DNA of 64,000 nt from Bradyrhizobium arachidis. Lineage in GTDB: Bacteria; Pseudomonadota; Alphaproteobacteria; Rhizobiales; Xanthobacteraceae. The translations under genes and the position numbers were made by a program. The stretch covers positions 4,278,001 through 4,342,000 of the forward strand of contig NZ_CP030050.1 of the NCBI RefSeq assembly GCF_015291705.1, given 5' to 3'. Below are positions 8,143-16,652 of the stretch, piece by piece (position 1 is the stretch's first letter; each line of letters opens with the position of its first letter). The notes under the pieces are model-generated. The model did no database searches and was not told the origin of the DNA. It worked only from the letters and a program-made list of their open reading frames with translations.

Positions 8143-9552
8143 TTAAGCCGCCGGCGGGCCGTTGATGATCTGGAGCTGGGTGAATTCGGCGAGGCCTTCC
8201 TCGGCGAATTCGGTGCCAATGCCCGACTGCTTGGCGCCGCCGAACGGGATGTGCGGGGCCATGTCGAGATGCTTGTTGATCCAGACCGTGCCGGACTCGA
8301 GCTGGGTCGCCACCTCATGCGCGCGCTTGATGTCGGACGACCAGACCGAGGCGCCGAGGCCGTAGGTGGTGGCATTGGCGCGGCGGATCACGTCGTCCTT
8401 GTCGGAATATTTGATCAGCGGCAGCACCGGGCCGAACTGCTCCTCATCGACCAGCTTCGAGCCTTCCTGGATGTCGCGCACGATGGTCGGCTCGATGAAA
8501 TAGCCGGGCCTGTCCATCGCGGCACCGCCGGCAACCACCTTGCCGTTCTTGTGCGCGTCCTCGAGGAACGCCTTCACCTTCTCGTACTGCATCTTGTTCT
8601 GCAGCGGCCCGAGCTTGGTGCCCTGCTTGGAGCCGTCGTCGACCACCGTGTTCTTGGCGATCGCGACCAGTTCGTTGCAAAGCTCGTCATAGACGGATTC
8701 GTGCACATAGAGCCGCTTGATGGCGAGGCAGACTTGCCCGGAATTCTGGAACGCGCCTTCAAAAATGCCGGGCGCGACCTTCTTCGGGTCGACGTCGTCG
8801 AGCACGATGCCGGCATCGTTGCCGCCGAGCTCGAGCGTGATGCGCTTGAGTGTCTGTGCCGCGCTCGCCATCACCTTCTGCCCCGTCGCGGTGGACCCGG
8901 TGAAGGAGATTTTGCGGATATCTGGGTGCTTGGTCATCTCGCCGCCGAGATCATTGGCGTCGGTGATGAAGTTGAGCACGCCCTTCGGCACCACATCCTT
9001 GATCAGCGCGGCAAAGCGCAGCGTCGCCAGCGGCGTGGTCGGCGCCGGCTTGACCACCAGCGTGTTGCCGGCGAGCAGCGCGGAGGGAAGCTTGAAGGCG
9101 AGGATCAGCAGCGGATAGTTCCAGGGGATGATGGCGCCGACGACGCCGAGCGGACGGCGATAGGCCTCGACCTTGCGGTCGCCGGAATTCTCGATCACCT
9201 TCATCGGTAGTTCGAGCGAGCCGAGATAGCGGAAGAAGGCGGCCATGCCGAGCACTTCGCCGGTGGCATCCGCCAGCGGCTTGCCTTGTTCTGAGGTGAG
9301 CAGGCGCGCGAGCTCGCCCGAATTGGCCTCGATCACATCGGCCATCTTGATCACGACCTTGCGGCGATCTTCCATCGGCGTCGCGGCCCAGGCGGGGTAG
9401 GCGGCCTTCGCGGCGGCCACGGCCGCGTCCAACTGGGACTTGGAGGCGCGCGGGCACTCGGCCAGCACCTCTTCGGTCGCGGGATTGAGAACCGGCATGG
9501 TCATGTCGCCGGGCACCATCTTGCCGTCGATGAGAAGATTGAAGTCACTCAT
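8143..9552 (-). CDS. NAD(P)-dependent aldehyde dehydrogenase
   Basis: A complete 469-residue aldehyde dehydrogenase, which oxidises an aldehyde to the acid with NAD(P). Key residues are visible: the PWNYPL segment (144-148), the FTGST loop (218-221), the general base Glu241 in LELGGND and the catalytic Cys275 in NSGQVCLAIKR. The length is normal for the superfamily. The C-terminal half resembles succinate-semialdehyde or gamma-aminobutyraldehyde-type enzymes, but substrate cannot be decided. The upstream region, shared with a divergent small gene, has AT-rich palindromes (9597-9612 and 9691-9700) that may be operator sites. Confidence 0.92.
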   Translation of the reverse strand: MSDFNLLIDGKMVPGDMTMPVLNPATEEVLAECPRASKSQLDAAVAAAKAAYPAWAATPMEDRRKVVIKMADVIEANSGELARLLTSEQGKPLADATGEVLGMAAFFRYLGSLELPMKVIENSGDRKVEAYRRPLGVVGAIIPWNYPLLILAFKLPSALLAGNTLVVKPAPTTPLATLRFAALIKDVVPKGVLNFITDANDLGGEMTKHPDIRKISFTGSTATGQKVMASAAQTLKRITLELGGNDAGIVLDDVDPKKVAPGIFEGAFQNSGQVCLAIKRLYVHESVYDELCNELVAIAKNTVVDDGSKQGTKLGPLQNKMQYEKVKAFLEDAHKNGKVVAGGAAMDRPGYFIEPTIVRDIQEGSKLVDEEQFGPVLPLIKYSDKDDVIRRANATTYGLGASVWSSDIKRAHEVATQLESGTVWINKHLDMAPHIPFGGAKQSGIGTEFAEEGLAEFTQLQIINGPPAA

Positions 9553-9596
9553 TGGCTTTGCGCTCCCTTGCAGAAACGGGCCGTTCGGGGCCTCGT

Positions 9597-9700
9597 TATA
9601 TCGAACTATATATCACGCTTGCGCCTGACCGGCCATGGCAGCGGGCTCGATCAATTCCAGAAAAAGCGGGCTGGACGCGGGTGGACTTATCGATATATCG
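9597..9700. promoter_or_regulatory. AT-rich palindromes in the divergent region upstream of aldehyde dehydrogenase
   Basis: CGATATATCG at 9691-9700 is a perfect palindrome. A second AT-rich inverted repeat, TATAT-N6-ATATA, lies at 9597-9612, about 45-60 bases before the aldehyde dehydrogenase start. Against the surrounding GC content these AT islands stand out and may be operator or core promoter sequences. No regulator can be assigned. Confidence 0.35.
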
Positions 9701-9737
9701 TGATGGATATAGCGAAGTGCGCTTTTCGGGACTGGCG

Positions 9738-10115
9738 ATGGAAATCAAGGTGAGGCAGCTCACGACCTGCGCGGTGGCGGCTGACGGCGGCGCGATCTCG
9801 CTGGGCTTCGAGGACGTGACGGGCAATCCCGCAGCGGTCAGCGTCTCGCTCAACCAGGTCGGCGCGCTGATCATGACCCTGCCGGGACTGCTGGAGGCGG
9901 CGCTGAAGGCCCGCTACGGCGACCAGAGCCTGCGCTACGCCTATCCGCTGGCCTCCTGGGCGATCGAGCAGTCGACCGATACGACCCAGCGCATCATCAC
10001 GCTCCAGACCGAGGACGGCTTCAAGGTCCGCTTCTCGATCCCCAGGGACGAGCAGAGCCTGCTCGGCGAAGCCCTGACCCAGCCGATGCCGGAAATGTCG
10101 GTGCGACCGAACTAG
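9738..10115 (+). CDS. Hypothetical protein, 125 residues
   Basis: A soluble protein beginning MEIKVRQLTTCAVAADGG and rich in beta-strand-like segments, with no signal peptide or membrane segment and no motif I recognise. The ATG at 9738 is chosen because upstream in-frame codons run through the divergent promoter region. The stop overlaps the stop of the convergent EamA transporter gene by three bases. It is divergent from the aldehyde dehydrogenase. Coding potential is good (third-position GC bias); function is unknown. Confidence 0.65.
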   Translation: MEIKVRQLTTCAVAADGGAISLGFEDVTGNPAAVSVSLNQVGALIMTLPGLLEAALKARYGDQSLRYAYPLASWAIEQSTDTTQRIITLQTEDGFKVRFSIPRDEQSLLGEALTQPMPEMSVRPN

Positions 10116-10993
10116 GTCACGGACTCGGTCCCGCGCCGCAGAGCAGACTGCGCGCCCGGTCTGATTTGCGTAATTGCCACGCCGGAGATTGCGAGCAGCG
10201 CACCTGCAATCAACTTCGAGGTCAGGTGCTCGCCGAGGAACGCCACGCTCGACATCAAGGCGAATACCGGAAGCAGCAGGCCGAAGGGGGCGACGCGGCT
10301 CATGGAGCAACGCGCGATCAGCCAGAACCATAAGCCAAAGCCGGCAATTCCTCCGATGACGATCGTGTAGGCGAGGGCCAGCCAGCCGCGTCCATCCGCC
10401 GTGACGAGGCTCGCTAGCTGCCCATGCTCAAGCAGCAGCGACATCAACACGACCTGCGGCACCGTGAGCAACGACGACCAGCCCATCAGCATGAACGGAT
10501 CGAAGGGGCCGTGGCGTTTGGTCAGGACGTTGGACACCGCAAAGGAGAAGGCCGCTCCGACTACAAGCAGCAGCGGAAGCGCGTTTGCCGATGGCCCCGC
10601 TCCCAGCACGACGACGCCAATGAAGGCAAGCGCCACTCCGGCGGACGTGGTGGGGGACGGCCTCTCGCCGAGAAGCGGCCAGGCCAGCAAGACGGTGAAG
10701 GGCGTGGCGAGTTGATAGGCGACAGCCGACAGGCTTCCCGAGCCAAGCCCGAGGCCGACATAGAAGAGCCCGAAGTTTAGTCCGCCGAGGAAGAGCGAGA
10801 TCGCCGCGACGGGGCCGAGTTGTCGGCGCGTCGGCCGCGCGACGAACGGGACGAGCAGCACCGCGATGACCAGGAAGCGCAGCGCGAGGAAGAAGAGCGG
10901 CGGAAACTGCGTCACGCCCACCTTGATGACGACGAACTGATAACCCCAGAGCAGGGGAACGAAGATCGCGCAGACAATCTGGATGGCAGTCAT
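10112..10993 (-). CDS. EamA/DMT-family transporter
   Basis: The 293-residue polytopic protein has the ten-helix, two-EamA-repeat layout of drug/metabolite transporters: N-terminal CAIFVPLLWGYQFVVIK, LAWPLLGERPSP at the end of the first repeat and VFALMSSVAFLGEHL in the second. Closest in style to the O-acetylserine/cysteine exporter subgroup, but the substrate is not certain. ATG at 10993 follows AAGGAAGA at good spacing. It lies 70 bases downstream of a TetR regulator on the same strand, a common repressor-exporter arrangement. Confidence 0.9.
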   Translation of the reverse strand: MTAIQIVCAIFVPLLWGYQFVVIKVGVTQFPPLFFLALRFLVIAVLLVPFVARPTRRQLGPVAAISLFLGGLNFGLFYVGLGLGSGSLSAVAYQLATPFTVLLAWPLLGERPSPTTSAGVALAFIGVVVLGAGPSANALPLLLVVGAAFSFAVSNVLTKRHGPFDPFMLMGWSSLLTVPQVVLMSLLLEHGQLASLVTADGRGWLALAYTIVIGGIAGFGLWFWLIARCSMSRVAPFGLLLPVFALMSSVAFLGEHLTSKLIAGALLAISGVAITQIRPGAQSALRRGTESVT

Positions 10994-11063
10994 GGCAATC
11001 TTCCTTTCAAGACCGTTTAGTCCAAATATGAGCGCGCCACGGGCGAAGGCGTCCATGAGGTCG

Positions 11064-11672
11064 TTACCTGATGAAACGGTCGAGGAGCGCGTCGGCGGTG
11101 GCTTGCGACGTTGCGCGGGCAGGCGCCGTCTTGCCGACCACGCGCAGTCCCTCGACGAAACAGACGAGAATCTTGGCGGCGCTCAAGGGCTCGACACCAT
11201 CGGCGAGCCTGTGGGCCGTCTTCGCGCGGGACAGTGCCTCCGCGACCCTTGTCTCCATCGCCTTGAAGAAGCCCGCAACGCGACGGCCGACTTCGGCATC
11301 CTCGCCGGCCAGCTCCATAGCCGTCGCCACCAGCAGGCATCCGCGGCGCCCCTTCGCGCCGCTGGTGCGGTCAACATAGCCGGCGAGATAGGCCCTGAGA
11401 CCGTCGACCGGTTCTCCGGCGAGCTCAACATCCATCCGCGTCACGGCGTCGGCGATGTAGCGATCGAGCGCGCGCAGGAAGAGCGAGTGCTTGTCACCGA
11501 AAGCGGCGTAAAGGCTGCCGCGCGAGAGCTTCGTCGCACGAAGCAAGTCCGGCAGCGCCGTGGCGTGATAGCCGCGCGACCAGAACACCTCCATCGCGCG
11601 TTCGACGGCGGCGTCCATGTCGAAGCTTCGGGGGCGGCCACGGGACGGCTGCGATCGCGCTTGGGTGTTCAT
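11064..11672 (-). CDS. TetR-family repressor
   Basis: A 202-residue TetR/AcrR-type regulator. The N-terminal helix-turn-helix is clear (residues 12-60: RGRPRSFDMDAAVERAMEVFW, then RGYHATALPDLLRATKLSRGSLYAAFGDK), and the C-terminal domain fits the subgroup with GRRGCLLVATAMELA. The perfect palindrome GACCGATCGGTC lies 14-25 bases before the start codon, so autorepression is likely. The downstream EamA exporter gene, in the same direction, is the probable partner; the inducer is unknown. Confidence 0.92.
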   Translation of the reverse strand: MNTQARSQPSRGRPRSFDMDAAVERAMEVFWSRGYHATALPDLLRATKLSRGSLYAAFGDKHSLFLRALDRYIADAVTRMDVELAGEPVDGLRAYLAGYVDRTSGAKGRRGCLLVATAMELAGEDAEVGRRVAGFFKAMETRVAEALSRAKTAHRLADGVEPLSAAKILVCFVEGLRVVGKTAPARATSQATADALLDRFIR

Positions 11673-11685
11673 TTGCCGATATATA

Positions 11686-11697
11686 GACCGATCGGTC
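11686..11697. promoter_or_regulatory. TetR operator, perfect palindrome GACCGATCGGTC
   Basis: Twelve bases of perfect dyad symmetry lie 14 bases before the tetR start codon, embedded in an AT-rich patch (ATATATA before it). The ACCGATCGGT type is common in operators of TetR/AcrR repressors. Position and symmetry support autoregulation of the tetR-eamA unit. Confidence 0.7.
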
Positions 11698-11756
11698 GTT
11701 AAATCGCAAGTGGCCGCCCGAGGCTACGGACGGCCGGTTCCTGTCGGAAACCGCGT

Positions 11757-12131
11757 TCAGGACTTGCGCGAACGGCTGATGTCGCTCCGGAGCGCTTCCA
11801 GCTCCTTGTGGACGGCGCGCGCGGCGTCGCGCTCGATCTTGCGGTAGCGCGCGACGAGCTTTTCGCCGAAGGGTGTCAGCATCGCGCCGCCGCCGTTCTT
11901 GCCGCCGGCCTGAGGCTCGACCACGGCATGGCCGCAGATGCGGTTGATCTCGTCGACGAGATCCCATGCGCGTTTGTAGGACATGTCCATGGCCCGGCCG
12001 GCCGCCGAGATCGAGCCCTGCTCGCGGATTTGCTCCAATAGCTCGATCTTGCCGGGCCCGATCCGATCCTGGCCGTCGAGGTCGATGCGAAGGCTCAGTT
12101 GAGGAAGCGATTTGGCGCTTGCGCGCGGCAT
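11757..12131 (-). CDS. ModE-type winged-helix regulator without effector domain
   Basis: A 124-residue protein that consists almost only of a ModE N-terminal winged helix: GPGKIELLEQIREQGSISAAG, MSYKRAWDLVDEIN and TPFGEKLVARYR. Such short ModE-like proteins lack the molybdate-binding MOP domains of full ModE. The start at 12131 is chosen at the first ATG after a non-conserved extension. It lies 75 bases downstream of a second ModE-type regulator on the same strand, and a DUF2478 gene is nearby, so a molybdenum-related role is possible but inferred. Confidence 0.82.
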   Translation of the reverse strand: MPRASAKSLPQLSLRIDLDGQDRIGPGKIELLEQIREQGSISAAGRAMDMSYKRAWDLVDEINRICGHAVVEPQAGGKNGGGAMLTPFGEKLVARYRKIERDAARAVHKELEALRSDISRSRKS

Positions 12132-12206
12132 GACGGGGTCTCTGATGATTGCAGCGCAGATTGCCACTCTTGCCCGCCGCCGACAAGGCGAGCGCGGCAG
12201 GCCGTA

Positions 12207-13289
12207 TCACCGCACGGCGTGCATCTCCAGAAACGCCTTCACGCCGGTGACGTTGCCGGTATCGGACGGCACGTAGCCGGGCAGGGTGGCGATGGCGGCG
12301 CGGAAATCGGCGCTGCGGATGATTTCGAGGATGCGCTGCATCGGCGCGGTATCGAGGAAGGCGCGCTTGCAGACGAAGAAATAATCCTCGGTGAGGATGC
12401 GGATGAAATCGAGGCCGAAATGCCGCGCGGCGGCCTCGACGCCGAAGCTCGCGTCCGCCATGCCGCTCGCGACATAGGCGGCAACCGCGGCGTGGGTGAA
12501 CTCGATCTGCTGCGCGCCGTTGATCCTGCTCTCGTCGATGCCGTTTGCGGCGAGCAACTGGTCGAACAACAGGCGCGTGCCGGAATCGTGGTCGCGGTTG
12601 ACGAAGCGGACATTTGGTTTGGTCAGGTCGTGAAGCGAGGCGATCCGCAGCGGATTGCCGCGCGCGACCATCAGGCCCATCTCACGCGTCACAAAACTGA
12701 TGATGCGGTCCTCGCGCGGATCGAGCCATTCGCGCGCCGCCTTGATCCCTTGGGCGCGAAGCGCGCCGTGCGGCAGATGCAGGCCGGAGAGGTCGCACGC
12801 GCCTTGCGCCAGCGAGACCAGCGAATGCTGGTTGCTGACATAGCGCAGATCGACGCCGATGCCGGGCTCGCGGTCGAGGAATTCGCGCAGCTTTGCCACC
12901 GCAAAGCCGTGGCTCGCATGCACGCGGATCACGGAGGGGCGCTGCTCGAGGAACGGCTTGATCTCGCTGGCGAGCTCCTGCGCGAGGTTGTCGAGCTGCG
13001 GGCCAAGCCGCGCCTGCATGCGCTCGCCGGCCCACACCAGCCGCTCACCGAACGGCGTGAGTTTCGAGCCTTTGCCGCGCTGGGTCTCGACCAAGGGCGT
13101 GCCGAAGAACTCCGACCATTGCTCGATCAGATTCCAGACATGCCGGTAGGAGAGGTGCGCGTCGCTCGCCGCACTCGTGATCTTTCCGGTCTTCCGGATC
13201 TCGTTGAGCACGCCGAGCATGACGACGGCGGTGCGCGGGCTGCCCTCGCGGCGAAACCGCCAGACGGCCTCGATCTCGATCTGAAGCAT
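12207..13289 (-). CDS. ModE-type HTH fused to a PBP-like ligand-binding domain
   Basis: The 360-residue regulator joins a ModE/LysR-like winged helix (residues 20-95: GVLNEIRKTGKITSAASDAHLS, LSYRHVWNLIEQW, LTPFGERLVWA) to a periplasmic-binding-protein-like domain (about 115-345), with the FVNRDHDSGTRLLFDQLL segment typical of domains that bind molybdate, tungstate or small anions. One-component sensor-regulator is the clear reading. It is transcribed divergently from an aldehyde dehydrogenase gene across a 110-base region holding a 14-base palindrome, so that gene is the likely target. The ligand is unknown. Confidence 0.88.
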   Translation of the reverse strand: MLQIEIEAVWRFRREGSPRTAVVMLGVLNEIRKTGKITSAASDAHLSYRHVWNLIEQWSEFFGTPLVETQRGKGSKLTPFGERLVWAGERMQARLGPQLDNLAQELASEIKPFLEQRPSVIRVHASHGFAVAKLREFLDREPGIGVDLRYVSNQHSLVSLAQGACDLSGLHLPHGALRAQGIKAAREWLDPREDRIISFVTREMGLMVARGNPLRIASLHDLTKPNVRFVNRDHDSGTRLLFDQLLAANGIDESRINGAQQIEFTHAAVAAYVASGMADASFGVEAAARHFGLDFIRILTEDYFFVCKRAFLDTAPMQRILEIIRSADFRAAIATLPGYVPSDTGNVTGVKAFLEMHAVR

Positions 13290-13300
13290 CTGACATCCTT

Positions 13301-13387
13301 ATGAACTGCGCTTCATATGTGGGGCGTCCATTTGCAGAAGATATCATATTTACTACCGCAATCGGGCGCCTAGTCTGGTATACCAGA
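13301..13387. promoter_or_regulatory. Divergent operator region with 14-base palindrome
   Basis: TCTGGTATACCAGA at 13374-13387 is a perfect 14-base palindrome ending three bases before the GGAGG of the aldehyde dehydrogenase gene, where bound protein would block transcription. A second, interrupted repeat ATGAA-N6-TTCAT at 13301-13316 lies close to the start of the divergent ModE-PBP regulator. The TGGTATACCA core resembles GntR-type operators, although the adjacent regulator is ModE-like. Confidence 0.55.
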
Positions 13388-13399
13388 TCAGGAGGAAAT

Positions 13400-14887
13400 A
13401 TGATGTCTGTTGCATATGATTTTGCGCATTCGCCGGCCACCGAGTTCATGGCCCGGCCGCAGCATCTGCTCATCGACGGCCGCCGCGTCCCCGCGAGCTC
13501 CGGCCGTACCTTCAAATCCCTCAATCCCGCCACCGGCCAGGTGATCGCCACCATCGCCGAGGGCGGCGAGGCCGATGTCGAGCATGCGGTCGCAGCTGCC
13601 CGCCGCGCCTTCGAAGGCCCGTGGCGGACGATGCGGGCCTCCGAGCGTGGCCAGATCCTGCTGCGCTGGGCCGACCTGCTCAAGCGCAACGCCGAAGAGA
13701 TTATCGAGCTCGAGTCGATTGATGCCGGCAAGCCGATCTCCGCGACGATGCGCCAGGACTTTCCGGCGGCGGTCGACACGCTGATCTATTACGCCGGCTG
13801 GGCCGACAAAATCAGCGGCGACGTCGTGCCGGTGCGCGACGATGCCCTGACCTACACCATGCGTGAGCCGGTCGGCGTGGTCGCGGCGATCGTGCCGTGG
13901 AATTTCCCGCTGATGATCGGCATGTGGAAGCTCGCCCCGGCACTCGCCTGCGGCTGCACCGTGGTGATGAAGCCGGCCGAGTTGACCTCGCTGTCGGCGC
14001 TGCGCATCGCCGAGCTCGCGCTCGAAGCCGGTCTTCCGGCGGGCGTCTTCAACGTCGTCACCGGTCCCGGCCGCGTCGTCGGCGACGCGCTGGTCAATCA
14101 CCCTGATGTCGACAAGGTCACCTTCACCGGCTCGCCTGGCGTGGGCCGCGGAATCATGAAAGGCGCGGCGAGCAACTTCAAGCGCGTCTCGCTCGAGCTC
14201 GGCGGCAAGTCGGCCAATGTCATCTTCGACGACGCTGATCTGGAAGCAGCCTCCAAGGCCGCGGCCTCCGGCATCTTCTTCAATGCCGGCCAGGTCTGCT
14301 CGGCCGGCTCCCGCGTGCTGGTGCAGGAGAGGGCCTATGACGAGGTCGTCGAGCGGCTCGCGGCGCGCGCGAAGTCGATCAAGATCGGCGATCCGCTCGA
14401 CCGCAAGACGGCGCTTGGTCCCGTGATCTCCGAGAAGCAGATGAAGTCGATCCTCGACTATGTCGACATCGGCCGCAAGGAAGGCGCGAGGCTCGTCACC
14501 GGCGGCGAGAAGGTTGGCGAGCGCGGCTATTTCATCAGCCCCACCGTGTTCGCCGATGTCGCGCACGAGATGCGGATCTCGCAGGAGGAGATCTTCGGCC
14601 CCGTCGTCAGCGTCATCAAGTTCACCGACGAGGCCGATGCTTTACGGATCGCTAACGGCACGGCCTACAGCCTCGCCGCCGGCGTCTGGAGCCGCGACAT
14701 CGGCAGGCTCCAACGCTTCGCCAAGCGGGCGCGGGCGGGCACGGTCTGGATGAATACCTATGGCTATACCGACGTGCGCCTGCCCTGGGGCGGCGAGCGC
14801 GACTCCGGCCTCGGCCGCGAGCACGGCACCGCCGCGATCGACAATTTCACCGAGCCCAAGGCTGTCTGGATGAATCTGGCCGTCTGA
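13400..14887 (+). CDS. Aldehyde dehydrogenase (phenylacetaldehyde/betaine-aldehyde type)
   Basis: The 495-residue enzyme has all catalytic features of NAD-dependent aldehyde dehydrogenases: PWNFPL at 166-171, FTGS at 242-245, Glu266 in LELGGKS and Cys300 in FFNAGQVCSAGSR. The FFNAGQVC and EEIFGPVVSV segments place it among betaine/phenylacetaldehyde-type enzymes. GGAGG is four bases before the ATG at 13400 and seven before an adjacent ATG at 13403, so either may be used. It is divergent from a ModE-PBP regulator that probably controls it, and it ends in a strong terminator. Confidence 0.93.
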   Translation: MMSVAYDFAHSPATEFMARPQHLLIDGRRVPASSGRTFKSLNPATGQVIATIAEGGEADVEHAVAAARRAFEGPWRTMRASERGQILLRWADLLKRNAEEIIELESIDAGKPISATMRQDFPAAVDTLIYYAGWADKISGDVVPVRDDALTYTMREPVGVVAAIVPWNFPLMIGMWKLAPALACGCTVVMKPAELTSLSALRIAELALEAGLPAGVFNVVTGPGRVVGDALVNHPDVDKVTFTGSPGVGRGIMKGAASNFKRVSLELGGKSANVIFDDADLEAASKAAASGIFFNAGQVCSAGSRVLVQERAYDEVVERLAARAKSIKIGDPLDRKTALGPVISEKQMKSILDYVDIGRKEGARLVTGGEKVGERGYFISPTVFADVAHEMRISQEEIFGPVVSVIKFTDEADALRIANGTAYSLAAGVWSRDIGRLQRFAKRARAGTVWMNTYGYTDVRLPWGGERDSGLGREHGTAAIDNFTEPKAVWMNLAV

Positions 14888-14910
14888 AGACCTCCCGATC
14901 GGCCAATCCT

Positions 14911-14945
14911 GAGCCCGCCTGATCCGGTCAGGCGGGCTCTTTTTT
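14911..14945 (+). terminator. Intrinsic terminator after aldehyde dehydrogenase
   Basis: A perfect 12-base stem GAGCCCGCCTGA / TCAGGCGGGCTC with a five-base loop is followed directly by a run of six T. It lies 24 bases after the stop codon and is a textbook rho-independent terminator. Confidence 0.93.
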
Positions 14946-15070
14946 GAGATCGATAAAATTGTCTGCAATCCCGTCAGCGGCGGCAAACCCTGCGGGCAAG
15001 AAGGCCTCTGCCTTAAACCTCGGCTTTGGAACCGGCGTGCATCCTCACCGCAAAAGGCTGGGGCATTGTC

Positions 15071-15334
15071 ATGTCAATTTTCAAGGAGATCGTCGCGGCG
15101 GTCGCGGGAGTCTACGCGCTCCTGTTCGTCTGCGACGCATTGTTCGGCGTCGGCGAGACGCGCTTCGACGACAACTATTACAGCGCCAGCTTCTACGCGC
15201 CGAAGCCGAAGGAGTTTCGCTTCGCGAGCGACACGCCGCCGGCGGTGCGTGTCAGCGAAGCGTTCGCGCAGTTTGCGCCGAGCGAGGCAAAACCGGCCAA
15301 GCGTTACTCGTCGCTGACGACGATCATCCGCTAG
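15071..15334 (+). CDS. Small exported or membrane-anchored hypothetical protein
   Basis: An 87-residue protein with one hydrophobic N-terminal segment (MSIFKEIVAAVAGVYALLFVCD), either a signal peptide or an anchor, followed by a polar region rich in aromatic and acidic residues (FDDNYYSASFYAPKP). No known domain is visible. Its stop overlaps the stop of the convergent COG4705-type gene by four bases. Small proteins of this style are common in Bradyrhizobium; function unknown. Confidence 0.65.
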   Translation: MSIFKEIVAAVAGVYALLFVCDALFGVGETRFDDNYYSASFYAPKPKEFRFASDTPPAVRVSEAFAQFAPSEAKPAKRYSSLTTIIR

Positions 15335-16119
15335 GCGCGCTCGGCTGCATGATCTCCGGGATGCTGTCCCGCGCGTTGCGGGATCAGCAGCAGGCAGACC
15401 AGCATGAAGGCAGCGATCACAGCCGAGGCCATCGGCCGGCTCAGCGCCAGGCCGCCATGATCGAGCGGCTTGTCCAGGAAATCGCCGACCGTGGCGCCCA
15501 GCGGTCGCGTCAGGATGAAGGCGGCCCAGAACAGCGTCACGCGCGAGACGCGGGTCCAGACATAGAGCGCTGCGATGACTGCAAGCCCGGCCGCAAAGAT
15601 CAGCGCGCCGCCGCGATAGCCCATGTCGCCGGTGTCGGCGATCCAGTCGCCGAGCGCGGTGCCGAGCGTCTGCGAAAAAGTGATCGCGCCCCAATAGAAG
15701 GCCTCGACCCTCGGCGTGCTGACGCTGTTGACCGAGATCGTTCCCTCGGCGCGATACCATAGGCCAAGCACCAGCATGAGGCAGGTGAGGAGCAGCGTCG
15801 ATCCGCCCGTGTATCCGATGCCGAGCGAGCGGTCGGCGAAGTCGGCCATGGTCGTGCCGAAGGTGGTCGAGGCGACGATGGTGGCCCAATACAGGGCCGG
15901 GTGGAATTTGTCTGCGCGGATTTGTGCCGCAACCAGACCGATCATGACCGCCAGGAACAGGCAGGTTCCTGCGAGATAGCCCCAGTTCAACGTCATCGTG
16001 ACGGTGTCGCCGCCAGTCTCGCCCAGCGTCGTGGCCGCGATCTTGATGATCCAGAAGCCGAGCGTGACTGCGGGGACCTTGCTCTCGCTGGCGGCACCGC
16101 TCTTCCAAGAATCCTGCAT
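15331..16119 (-). CDS. COG4705-type membrane protein, copy A
   Basis: A 262-residue polytopic protein with about seven to eight membrane segments in two related halves: WIIKIAATTLGETGGDTVTMTL near the N-terminus and YWGAITFSQTLGTALGDWIAD in the middle, each with an ETxGD or TALGD acidic motif in a helix. A third, TRPLGATVGDFLDKP, is near the C-terminus. This is the pattern of the uncharacterised COG4705 membrane-anchored family. AAGGAGG lies six bases before the ATG. It is the last gene of a minus-strand unit that starts with a paralogue and lies divergent from a two-component system. The repeated buried acids suggest ion transport, which is inference. Confidence 0.85.
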   Translation of the reverse strand: MQDSWKSGAASESKVPAVTLGFWIIKIAATTLGETGGDTVTMTLNWGYLAGTCLFLAVMIGLVAAQIRADKFHPALYWATIVASTTFGTTMADFADRSLGIGYTGGSTLLLTCLMLVLGLWYRAEGTISVNSVSTPRVEAFYWGAITFSQTLGTALGDWIADTGDMGYRGGALIFAAGLAVIAALYVWTRVSRVTLFWAAFILTRPLGATVGDFLDKPLDHGGLALSRPMASAVIAAFMLVCLLLIPQRAGQHPGDHAAERA

Positions 16120-16193
16120 GCTATCCTCCTTGTTGCGTCAGCCGGGGATTCCGCCCGCGGCTGACGCGTCCGATTGATGGGTCGGAAGCGGCA

Positions 16194-16595
16194 TCAGGCC
16201 TTGGCGACGCCATCCATCACCGCGAGCAGCTCTGTGATTGCCTGCTTGCATTTCGCGGCATCCGGCGATCCCGCGCGCAGCGCCTCCAGCGCGCGATCGA
16301 TCGCCTTGTCGACCGTGTGCCAGTCGGCAGCCGCGCGCGGCTTCAGTCCAGCTTCGGCTTCGTCCCATTTGGTCTCGAGGTCCTTGATGCGCGTCTTGGC
16401 GCCGGGCAGGTCGCCCTTGTCGATCAGTGCTGCGACGTCGACCACGATGGTCCGGAATGGCGTGAGATCGCCGAGCTTGGCGGTCGCGGCCTCCACGAGC
16501 GGCACGAAGGTGAAGTGCTGGCTCGCGTGCATGTTTGGCTCGCCGGTGAAAGTTGTGAGCAGGCAGACGGCGACGGCGGGAATAAGCTTCATCAT
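16194..16595 (-). CDS. Small exported helical protein between the COG4705 paralogues
   Basis: The 133-residue product starts with a signal-peptide-like [20 protein letters not shown]; the mature part is helical and charged, with [25 protein letters not shown] and one cysteine (DAAKCKQAI). It resembles small periplasmic helical-bundle proteins but has no motif I can name. GGAG precedes the start. It sits between the two COG4705-type genes in the same orientation (57 and 74 base gaps), so it is probably a periplasmic partner of that system. Confidence 0.78.
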   Translation of the reverse strand: MMKLIPAVAVCLLTTFTGEPNMHASQHFTFVPLVEAATAKLGDLTPFRTIVVDVAALIDKGDLPGAKTRIKDLETKWDEAEAGLKPRAAADWHTVDKAIDRALEALRAGSPDAAKCKQAITELLAVMDGVAKA

Positions 16596-16652
16596 GTCGT
16601 TCTCCAGTTGGCTCCTGCTTCTGTGCAGGTAGTGTTGAAGTCGTGATTGGGA

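Noticed and set aside
12099..13304. 401-codon plus-strand open frame over the ModE-PBP regulator
   Set aside because: The minus-strand frame has a clear helix-turn-helix and ligand domain; the plus-strand product has no recognisable features.
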